Assembly: GCA_034433995.1 (NCBI GenBank)
Contig: DAOTZU010000200.1
Span: 1 to 13,049 of the forward strand
Length of the DNA stretch: 13,049 bases
Direction of reading: 5' to 3'
DNA from: DAOTZU01 sp034433995
GTDB taxonomy: Bacteria; Chloroflexota; Anaerolineae; UBA1429
In this document: piece by piece, positions 1 through 6,060 of the stretch
Layout: each line of letters starts with the position of its first letter
Position numbering within the stretch: position 1 is the stretch's first letter
The notes under the pieces: generated by a model
Database searches by the model: none
What the model was told of the DNA's origin: nothing
What the model saw: the letters and a program-made list of their open reading frames with translations, nothing else
Position numbers and translations under genes: made by a program

Positions 1-761
1 CCTTTACCGCCGAAGTGTACTTTGTCAACATGACCGATTTCCCTGACCAGCGCTGGGGCACGCCGGAGCCCATCACCCTGCGGGATGAGGTGTTGCGCAT
101 GGTGCGCATCCGCGCCCACGGCACGTACAACATGGTGGTGGCCGATCCCCAGCTCTTTGTGGGCCAGATGGTGGGAGCGCGCGGCTACTATACCACCAAA
201 GACATCAGCAACTATTTGCGCAGCATGATCATCAACCGGCTGACCGACCTTTTGGGCGAGAACGTCAAATCGGTGCTGGATTTGCCGGCCATGTTTGAGG
301 AGGTCTCGGCGGCGGCGCGCATCAAGCTGCGGGATGATTTCGCCGCCCTGGGCCTGAACCTGAAACAATTGTACATCCTTTCCATCAGCCCCACCGAGGA
401 GACCAGCGCGGCGATTGACGAGGCCGCCTCCATGGGGGCCATCGGCGATATGGACCGCTATGTCAAATTCAAGGCGGCCCGGGCCATCGGTGATGCGGCC
501 ACCGGCGGTAGCGGCGCTGTGGGCGACACCACGCAGATGGGCTTGGGCCTGGGCGCGGGGATAGCCGCGGGCAAGATCATGGCCGATGCCCTGGCCAGCT
601 CCAGCAGCCAGCAAGCCTCCCAAACCGCTGCCGGAGCGCCGGCTGGCGGGGCTGCCGATCCCGTGGCGGCGCTGCGCAAGCTGAAGCAGATGTTGGACGA
701 AGGGCTGATCTCCGCCGCCGAATACGAGGCCAAAAAGAACGAGATCCTCTCTCGTATGTAA
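1..761 (+). CDS. SPFH-domain protein with C-terminal SHOCT domain (5' end missing)
   Basis: The reading frame is open to the left edge (first full codon at base 3), so the gene begins upstream; the GTG at 15 is most likely an internal valine. Numbering from that GTG, about residues 1-155 look like the SPFH (band 7/prohibitin-like) domain of the bacterial YdjI/'virion core protein' group. A Gly/Ala/Ser-rich linker follows (about 160-212). The last ~34 residues (DPVAALRKLKQMLDEGLISA and on) match the SHOCT short C-terminal helical domain, a known partner of SPFH domains. The family is thought to oligomerise at membranes as a scaffold; no enzymatic role is known. The stop TAA is at 759-761, and a terminator-like hairpin begins 30 bases later. 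The exact cellular role is unknown. The family call is firm; the missing N-terminus prevents a check of membrane anchoring. Confidence 0.85.
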   Translation, partial: FTAEVYFVNMTDFPDQRWGTPEPITLRDEVLRMVRIRAHGTYNMVVADPQLFVGQMVGARGYYTTKDISNYLRSMIINRLTDLLGENVKSVLDLPAMFEEVSAAARIKLRDDFAALGLNLKQLYILSISPTEETSAAIDEAASMGAIGDMDRYVKFKAARAIGDAATGGSGAVGDTTQMGLGLGAGIAAGKIMADALASSSSQQASQTAAGAPAGGAADPVAALRKLKQMLDEGLISAAEYEAKKNEILSRM

Positions 762-791
762 GCTGCAATTTCACCAAAGCATAGCGAGCCA

Positions 792-820
792 ACCCGACAG
801 GTGACCGAAGCCTGTCGGGT
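792..820 (+). terminator. Hairpin after the SPFH gene, probable terminator
   Basis: Perfect 10-bp stem: ACCCGACAGG (792-801) pairs with CCTGTCGGGT (811-820) around a 9-base loop. A partly T-rich tail (cttgtatttg) follows. It sits between the SPFH stop and rplI, so it fits an intrinsic terminator, although the U-tract is weak. The core resembles the hairpin at 7915-7948, so it may instead be one copy of a dispersed palindromic repeat that was recruited as a terminator. Confidence 0.55.
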
Positions 821-827
821 CTTGTAT

Positions 828-856
828 TTGCCCATTATGACGTTGTGATGTATCAT
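828..856 (+). promoter_or_regulatory. Possible sigma-70 promoter for rplI
   Basis: TTGCCC (828-833), 17-base spacer, TATCAT (851-856), about 45 bases before the rplI ATG. The geometry is right but both boxes are imperfect. Its -35 hexamer is identical to that of the better promoter at 7966. Placement just after a terminator-like hairpin makes a fresh promoter here plausible. Confidence 0.35.
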
Positions 857-900
857 ATTTTTGTCATCATTTCGGGCGATGCGGCAAGGGAGGCCCAGTT

Positions 901-1356
901 ATGGAAGTTGTGCTCCTGAAAGAGGTGAAACGCTTGGGCAAGGCCGGCGAGGTTAAACGCGTGGCCGATGGGTATGCGCGCAACTATCTCATCCCTCGCG
1001 GGCTGGCCGTCGCCGCCACCGAGGCGATGATCAAACAGCTGGCGGAGCGCAACGCCAGCGCCGCCCAACGGGAGGCCAAAGCCAAGGCCGCCGCTGAGGC
1101 CCAGGCCGCCAGCTTGCACAATATTGAGCTGGTCTTCAAGGCCAAGGCCGGCGAGTCGGGGCGGCTGTATGGCTCTGTCACCAATGCGGATATTGCCGAA
1201 CAACTCTCCCAGAGGATCGGGGAAGAGATCGACAAGCGCCGGGTCTTGTTGGAGGAGCCCATCAAAGAAGTGGGACGCTTCAAGGTGGACGTCAAGCTGC
1301 ACAGCGATGTCAAAATCACCGTGACCGTCGTCGTCCAAGGAGAGACACCGGCCTGA
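901..1356 (+). CDS. rplI: 50S ribosomal protein L9 (bL9)
   Basis: bL9 binds 23S rRNA near the base of the L1 stalk of the large subunit and helps restrain frame slippage. The 151 residues match the usual length (about 148-150). The N-terminal rRNA-binding domain shows the family signature: MEVVLLKEVKRLGKAGEVKR, then VADGYARNYLIPRGLA. A long charged Ala/Lys/Glu-rich connecting helix follows (about 40-75), then the C-terminal domain with the KAGESGRLYGSVT motif (about 80-90). The start ATG is preceded by AGGGAGG (887-893) at 7 bases. The gene usually follows rpsF, ssb and rpsR, but here it stands alone between the SPFH gene and an exporter operon. Confidence 0.97.
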   Translation: MEVVLLKEVKRLGKAGEVKRVADGYARNYLIPRGLAVAATEAMIKQLAERNASAAQREAKAKAAAEAQAASLHNIELVFKAKAGESGRLYGSVTNADIAEQLSQRIGEEIDKRRVLLEEPIKEVGRFKVDVKLHSDVKITVTVVVQGETPA

Positions 1357-1444
1357 TCCCCGTGTCCGGCTCCTTACATTGCCGGCGGCGTGGCCGGTCC
1401 TCTGCTTGGGTTTGCACGATACCCCGCCCAGTGCGTCGTAACCC

Positions 1445-1472
1445 TTGACAGGCTTTTGGCCCAGGATATAAT
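1445..1472 (+). promoter_or_regulatory. Consensus sigma-70 type promoter for the exporter operon
   Basis: TTGACA (1445-1450), 16-base spacer, TATAAT (1467-1472): both hexamers match the vegetative consensus exactly and the spacing is close to optimal. Transcription would begin near 1479 and run into the adaptor gene at 1767, leaving a leader of roughly 290 bases that contains all the inverted repeats of this region. It could instead drive a small untranslated RNA. Confidence 0.6.
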
Positions 1473-1532
1473 CGTGGTCGGTTTTTGTGTCCAGGTGAGC
1501 GACAACGTTGTCAGCTTGGCCCACTAGGGCGC

Positions 1533-1560
1533 TTGCGCGCCCGGATAAATGCGCTAAAAT
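1533..1560 (+). promoter_or_regulatory. Possible second promoter upstream of the exporter operon
   Basis: TTGCGC (1533-1538), 16-base spacer, TAAAAT (1555-1560). It is weaker than the box pair at 1445 and overlaps the small hairpin at 1527-1542. It would start transcripts just before the first inverted repeat. Confidence 0.25.
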
Positions 1561-1603
1561 CAAGCAGGACAAGCTGGTAAGGCGTGCCCAGCTCACGATT
1601 AAA

Positions 1604-1667
1604 ACACGGAGACACGGAGGACACGGAGAGAAACAGGAGATGCTCCGTGCTCTCGGTGCCTCTGTGG
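1604..1667. repeat. Imperfect inverted repeat of the ACACGGAG type
   Basis: The left arm (1604-1628) is three tandem ACACGGAG-like units. The right arm (1643-1667) is CTCCGTG-like and pairs with it at 19 of 25 positions across a 14-base loop; several mismatches would be G-U pairs in RNA. Purine-rich 'cacggagacacggag' sequences of this kind recur in many bacterial genomes and often give spurious protein annotations such as RRHGGHGE. Here the element lies in the probable leader of the exporter operon. Confidence 0.7.
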
Positions 1668-1690
1668 TGAGGAAATATCACGGAGCATAC

Positions 1691-1735
1691 AAGACACAAA
1701 GAACTCGAATCCACCTGGCGTGTTCTTGGTGTCTT
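1691..1735. repeat. Second inverted repeat, GACACAAAG type
   Basis: AAGACACAAAGAAC (1691-1704) pairs with GTTCTTGGTGTCTT (1722-1735), one mismatch in 14, loop of 17. It follows directly on the first element and is of the same purine-arm/pyrimidine-arm style. A run of six T (1748-1753) lies 12 bases further on, just before the AAGGAG of the adaptor gene. Confidence 0.65.
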
Positions 1736-1753
1736 TGTGTGAAAGCATTTTTT

Positions 1754-1759
1754 AAGGAG
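1754..1759 (+). promoter_or_regulatory. Ribosome-binding site that fixes the adaptor start at 1767
   Basis: AAGGAG ends one base before the ATG at 1761, which is too close for initiation. It lies 7 bases before the ATG at 1767. The second ATG is therefore preferred and gives a standard signal peptide beginning MFSRFRVF. Confidence 0.7.
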
Positions 1760-1766
1760 CATGGGT

Positions 1767-3137
1767 ATGTTCTCAAGATTCCGCGTGTTCGCCGTGGTCC
1801 TCGTGCTCGCCAGCATCTTGCTGACAGCGGTGGCCTGCAACAACTCCCCAGCGGGGGGCAAGGAAGAGCCCACCCCCACGCCCATCCCGCCGCCGCCAGA
1901 GCCCATTAAAGCGACTTACGTGGTCAAGCGGGGCGAGGTGGTGGATAGCCTCACCTTCTCCGGCCGCGTCTCGCCCGTGGTGGAAAAGGCTCTGTTCTTC
2001 CAGACCGACGGGCGCGTCAAGACCATCAATGTGGACCGCAACGACATGGTCAAGGCGGGCCAAGTCCTGGCCGAGCTGGATAATGAGGACCTCAAGCGCC
2101 AACTGGCCCAAGCCGAGCTGGAGCTAGAGACGGCCAAGCAAAACCTGGCCAGCGCCCAAGCGACCTTGCAGTATAACCTGGAAAAGGCGCGCATCGCGCT
2201 GCGCCTCAAAGAGCTCCAGTTGGCCAAGATGGAGGCGCAGAACTCTAATCCCGATCTAGAGATCGCCAAAGCCAATTTGCAGCGGGCCGAGGCGGCCCTC
2301 AAAGTGGCCCAACGCGCCTACGACGCCCGGGCGGCCATGGGAGATGCCTCCGCCAGCCCGGAGGCCTTGCGTCTGGAGCAGGCTACGCTGGATTATCAGA
2401 TCGCCAAGGCCAACTATGACCGCACGGTGAACAACCTCAACCTGGCCAAGTATGATCTGGAGATGCAGCGGGAGCAGGTGGCCCTGGCCAAGCTGGATTA
2501 CGAATACCTCAACAAGCCTGTGGATATCCAACTGACCAACGCCGTGGAGCGCAGCAAGCTCGCGGTGGAGCGGCTCAAGGCAGCCCTGGAAAAGACGGTC
2601 ATCGTCAGCCCCATAGATGGCAAGGTTACCTCCATGTCCCTCATCGAGGGGAACACCGTGGCCGCCTTCAAGACGGTCTTGGTGGTGGCGGATGAGAGCA
2701 AACTAGAGATCACCTCCGAGCCGCCCAGCAGCGACATGCGCCGTCTCAGCGAAGGGATGGAGGCCACCATCATCCTCTCCGCCTATCCGGGCAAAGAGCT
2801 CAAGGGCAAGATCACCCGTCTGCCCTATCCGTACGGTACAGGCGGTGGCAGTACCACATCCGCCGATACCGACAAGCTGGTGCACATCAGTTTTGATCCG
2901 CAGGATCTGGAGATCAAGCCCGGCGATCTGGTCAAAGTGATGATCACCCTGGAACGCAAGGAGAACGCCCTGTGGCTGCCACCGGCGGCCATTCGCACCT
3001 TCGCCGGCCGCAAGTTCGTGGTCATCCAAGAAGAAGGCCGGGAGCGGCGGGTGGATGTGACCACCGGCATCGAAAGCCCGGACCGGGTGGAGATCCTCGA
3101 AGGGGTCGAAGAGGGTCAAATCATCGTAGGCCAGTAA
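1767..3137 (+). CDS. Membrane-fusion (HlyD/MacA-like) lipoprotein adaptor of an ABC exporter
   Basis: This is the extracytoplasmic adaptor that links the FtsX-type permease encoded next to the cell envelope outside. With the start at 1767 it has 456 residues. The N-terminus is a basic stretch, a hydrophobic core (about 7-23) and a lipobox-like AVAC with Cys24 as the probable lipidation site, followed by a Pro/Thr-rich spacer. Next come a first half lipoyl domain (about 45-90, GRVKTINVDRNDMVKAGQVL), a long Leu/Ala/Glu/Lys-rich coiled-coil hairpin (about 95-270), the second half lipoyl domain (about 275-310, SPIDGKVTSMSLIEGNTV), a beta-barrel (about 311-395, with a GTGGGS loop near 362) and a C-terminal membrane-proximal part (LWLPPAAIRTFAGRKFVVIQ). 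The permease gene follows after 15 bases with its own GGGAGG. The substrate cannot be read from the sequence. No TolC-like partner is encoded nearby. Confidence 0.88.
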   Translation: MFSRFRVFAVVLVLASILLTAVACNNSPAGGKEEPTPTPIPPPPEPIKATYVVKRGEVVDSLTFSGRVSPVVEKALFFQTDGRVKTINVDRNDMVKAGQVLAELDNEDLKRQLAQAELELETAKQNLASAQATLQYNLEKARIALRLKELQLAKMEAQNSNPDLEIAKANLQRAEAALKVAQRAYDARAAMGDASASPEALRLEQATLDYQIAKANYDRTVNNLNLAKYDLEMQREQVALAKLDYEYLNKPVDIQLTNAVERSKLAVERLKAALEKTVIVSPIDGKVTSMSLIEGNTVAAFKTVLVVADESKLEITSEPPSSDMRRLSEGMEATIILSAYPGKELKGKITRLPYPYGTGGGSTTSADTDKLVHISFDPQDLEIKPGDLVKVMITLERKENALWLPPAAIRTFAGRKFVVIQEEGRERRVDVTTGIESPDRVEILEGVEEGQIIVGQ

Positions 3138-3152
3138 CAGGGAGGCCACGCC

Positions 3153-6059
3153 ATGAAGCTTGTCTCGGTCTTCCTCGTCGCCATCAAGCGATTGTGGAAC
3201 AACAAGGGGTTGACGCTGTGCCTGATCTTGGGCCTGGTGACGGCCATCGCCCTGATCAGCAGCGTCCCCTTGTACACCGACGCGGCCAACCTGCAGATTT
3301 TGGAAGAAAAGCTCTCAACGGAGGAAGCGGAGGTCGGCAAGATCCGACCTCCCTTCGCCTTTATGTTTCGCTACATGGGCTCGTGGCATGGCACGGTGAC
3401 CCTGGATGATATCGAGCCCGTCACGACGTACATCGAAAAAAGCTTCCCCGGCATCATGGGTCTGCCGAAGCGCACTTATGTGCGCTATGTCAAGACGGAC
3501 AACCTGAGCGTGTTCGCTGCCTCGGAGGCGGCCTACGTGGGCATCCGCCAGCCCCTCGCCTGGGTGAACCTGGGTTATGCCACCGACCTGGAGAAGCACA
3601 TCAATCTGGTGGATGGCAAATTTCCCAAGGGGAAACCGGCAGATCCGGATGTGGTGGAGGTAGCCATCAGCCAGGCCCTGGCCAACGAGCTGGGGATTCA
3701 GGTGGGCGAGAGGTATGTCATCTTTCGGGCCGCCGAGACCCCCGTGGGGCAGGAAAAGGCCAGCATCAAGCCCATCCAGTTCGTGGTGCAGGTGGTGGGC
3801 ATCTGGGCGCCCAAGGATCCCAATGAGGAGTATTGGTTCTACAATACCCAAGCGCTCAACATGACCCTCTTTCTCCCCGAGGAGAACTTTCGCGCCTTTG
3901 TGGCGCCACAGATCGCCAAGCCGGTGTATGTGGCCCTTTGGTATACCATCTTTGATGGCAGCCTCGTGCGCACCGACGACGTGCCCCGCCTGCTGAACCG
4001 CATCACCCAGGTCACCAGCCAGGTGAGCAGCATTTTGCCCAACACCGTGCTGGATGTCTCGCCGCGGCAGGCCTTGGAGAAGTACAGTTTCACCACTTTT
4101 GTCATGACCATCGCCCTCTATGTCTTTTCCATCCCCATCTTGGCTTTGGTCTTTTACTTTATCTCCATGATCTCTGGGCTGGTGGTGGAGCGACAACGGG
4201 GCGAGATCGCCATCTTGAAGAGCCGTGGCATGGGCGATGCCCAAGTGGTGGGCGTTTACGCCTTGGAGGGGCTGTTGGTGGGCGCCATCGGTCTGGCCGG
4301 CGGCCTGTTCTTGGGGCGACAGATCGCCTTGGTGATGGGCAACACCATCTCCTTCCTCACCTTCGGCCGGCGGCAATCGCTGGCCATCTTGATCACGCCG
4401 CGCGTCATCCGCCTGGCCCTGGTGGGGGTGCTCGCGGCCTATGTGACCACCATCTGGCCGGCGCTGCAAGCGGCGCGGCTCACCATCGTCACCTACAAAC
4501 GCGAGCGGGCCCGGTCGCTGGAATTGCCTTTCTGGCAGCGCTACTTCCTCGACTTTTTGCTGCTCATCCCCTGCGGTTACGGCTACTATTTGCTCAAGAA
4601 CCGAGGGACGATCAACTTTTTGGCCAACCAGACCGGGGGCGATCCCTTCCAGAACCCCCTGCTTTTCCTGGTGCCGGCGCTGACCATCATCGCCGTCTCG
4701 CTGCTCTTGGTGCGCTTTTTCCCGCTCTTGATGCGCTTGATCGCCTGGGTCAGCGGCCAGGTCATCCGCAACGTCTCGGTGGTGCTGGCGCTCCGGCAAT
4801 TGGCGCGGGTTTCCAAGCAATACACCGGCGCCCTGTTGCTGCTCATCATGACCGTGAGCTTGGCCACCTTCACCGCCTCCATGGCGCGCACCTTGGACCA
4901 GAGCTTGGTGGACCGCACCTACTATCAGTACGGGGCGGATTACAGCCTGGTGGAGCTGGGTGAACAACCGGGGGGCGAGGGCGGCTCGCCGGATATGATG
5001 GGGGGCATGAGCTCCAGCTCGAGCTCTGGCCAGAAAAACGAGTGGGTGTTCATCCCCGTCTCGGAACACCTGAAGGTCAAGGGGATCGAAGCCGCCACCC
5101 GGGTGGGGAACTATCCGGCGCAGGTCTCCATGGGCGGCTACAGGGGCTTGGGACGCTTCTACGGCATCGACCGGCTGGATTTCCCTTCGGTGGCCTTTTT
5201 CCGGCGGGATTTCTCTTATGCGCAACTGGGGACGCTGATGAACCGCTTGGCGCTGGATCCTTCGGCCATCCTGGTCAACCCCCAGTTCCTCGCCGATTTT
5301 GGCCTCACCTCCGGCGACCGGGTGCCGCTCTCCATCTCTATCTTGGGCGAGATGAAGACCATCGAGTTCACCATCGCAGGGGTGATCACCTACTTCCCCA
5401 CCTTTTATCCAGAGCCGGACAAGAACCTGCACTATCTGTTCGTGGGCAACCTGGACTATCTCTTTGAACAGATGGGGGCCATGTTCCCCTACGATGTGTG
5501 GATCAAGACCGCACCCGATGCCGACGCCTACGAGATCCAAAAGCAGCTGCTGGAGCTGGATATCCGCGTGGTTTCGATGAAAAGCAGCCAATACACCATC
5601 CAGCAGGAACAGCGGCGGCCGGAGCGCACGGGCGTTTTCGGCATCCTCTCGGTGGGGTTCATGGCGGCGGCGGTGTTGACCCTGTTGGGGTTCCTGCTCC
5701 ACGCCTTTATCTCCTTCCGGCGGCGTTACATTGACCTGGGCATCCTGCGGGCCATCGGCTTGTCCGTCTCGCAGATGATCGGGTTCCTCGGCATCGAGCA
5801 GTTGGTCATCATCGCCGGCGGCATCACCGCGGGCACCGCGCTGGGCATTGGGGTGAGCTACCTATTCATCCCCTTCTTGCAGGTGAGCACAGCGCGGCAC
5901 TTTGACATCCCGCCGTTTGTGGTCCTCATCGCCTGGAACGATATCACCAAGATCTATGTCATCTTTGCCGCGATGCTCATCTTGGCCATCGCCGGCATGA
6001 TCTGGTTCTTGATGCGCCTCAAGATCTTTGAGGCAGTAAAGCTTGGAGAGGCAGTGTAA
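3153..6059 (+). CDS. FtsX-type ABC transporter permease with two FtsX domains (MacB/LolCE-like class)
   Basis: Integral membrane subunit of the exporter, 968 residues. I count about ten membrane segments: one N-terminal (about 16-38); three in the first FtsX domain (about 314-343, 365-395, 420-440); three in the middle (about 467-485, 505-537, 558-578); and three in the second FtsX domain (about 832-855, 876-906, 932-953). Two large extracytoplasmic domains (about 39-311 and 579-830) lie between. The FtsX hallmark occurs twice: VVERQRGEIAILKSRGM and FRRRYIDLGILRAIGLS, the cytoplasmic coupling segments for the ATPases. A Gly/Met/Ser-rich stretch (GGMSSSSSSGQ, about 620-630) interrupts the second outer domain. 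FtsX-class permeases are thought to move lipoproteins, lipids, peptides or drugs by mechanotransmission rather than through a channel. The start has GGGAGG (3140-3145) at 7 bases. The stop lies one base before the next ATG. Confidence 0.9.
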   Translation: MKLVSVFLVAIKRLWNNKGLTLCLILGLVTAIALISSVPLYTDAANLQILEEKLSTEEAEVGKIRPPFAFMFRYMGSWHGTVTLDDIEPVTTYIEKSFPGIMGLPKRTYVRYVKTDNLSVFAASEAAYVGIRQPLAWVNLGYATDLEKHINLVDGKFPKGKPADPDVVEVAISQALANELGIQVGERYVIFRAAETPVGQEKASIKPIQFVVQVVGIWAPKDPNEEYWFYNTQALNMTLFLPEENFRAFVAPQIAKPVYVALWYTIFDGSLVRTDDVPRLLNRITQVTSQVSSILPNTVLDVSPRQALEKYSFTTFVMTIALYVFSIPILALVFYFISMISGLVVERQRGEIAILKSRGMGDAQVVGVYALEGLLVGAIGLAGGLFLGRQIALVMGNTISFLTFGRRQSLAILITPRVIRLALVGVLAAYVTTIWPALQAARLTIVTYKRERARSLELPFWQRYFLDFLLLIPCGYGYYLLKNRGTINFLANQTGGDPFQNPLLFLVPALTIIAVSLLLVRFFPLLMRLIAWVSGQVIRNVSVVLALRQLARVSKQYTGALLLLIMTVSLATFTASMARTLDQSLVDRTYYQYGADYSLVELGEQPGGEGGSPDMMGGMSSSSSSGQKNEWVFIPVSEHLKVKGIEAATRVGNYPAQVSMGGYRGLGRFYGIDRLDFPSVAFFRRDFSYAQLGTLMNRLALDPSAILVNPQFLADFGLTSGDRVPLSISILGEMKTIEFTIAGVITYFPTFYPEPDKNLHYLFVGNLDYLFEQMGAMFPYDVWIKTAPDADAYEIQKQLLELDIRVVSMKSSQYTIQQEQRRPERTGVFGILSVGFMAAAVLTLLGFLLHAFISFRRRYIDLGILRAIGLSVSQMIGFLGIEQLVIIAGGITAGTALGIGVSYLFIPFLQVSTARHFDIPPFVVLIAWNDITKIYVIFAAMLILAIAGMIWFLMRLKIFEAVKLGEAV

Positions 6060-6060
6060 C

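Larger units (their letters stand above)
1357..1766 (+). other. 410-base non-coding region between rplI and the exporter operon
   Basis: I see no credible gene here. In order it holds: a weak stem CCGGC/GCCGG (1366-1370 with 1381-1385) without a T-tract; a consensus promoter (1445-1472); a perfect palindrome GACAACGTTGTC (1501-1512); a small hairpin GGGCGC-TTGC-GCGCCC (1527-1542); a second possible promoter (1533-1560); two successive imperfect inverted repeats (1604-1667 and 1691-1735); and the adaptor gene's ribosome-binding site (1754-1759). Open frames crossing it on either strand are low-complexity translations of the repeats. Confidence 0.7.

Noticed and set aside
1366..1398. Terminator after rplI (CCGGC/GCCGG stem and ACCGGCC/GGCCGGT outer pairing)
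   Set aside because: The inner stem is only 5 bp with a 10-base loop, the outer pairing spans a 38-base gap starting inside the gene, and no T-run follows.
853..1596. Minus-strand open frame of 247 codons across rplI
   Set aside because: It is a shadow of bL9 in a GC-rich gene, with no ribosome-binding site and no recognisable motif.
1357..1600. tRNA or tmRNA candidate in the gap after rplI
   Set aside because: I find no acceptor/T-arm pairing with a GTTCGAATC-like loop and no CCA end in either direction.
1508..1909. Open frames on both strands through the inverted repeats (translations such as TRRHGGHGE)
   Set aside because: They are read-throughs of the ACACGGAG-type repeat, a well-known source of spurious proteins, and the plus-strand one runs into the adaptor gene in another frame.
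3315..5702. 795-codon open frame on the minus strand inside the permease gene
   Set aside because: It is antisense to a permease with clear FtsX domains. Its translation is rich in His, Gln, Gly and Asp without any fold pattern, as expected from the mirror of GC-rich codon usage.
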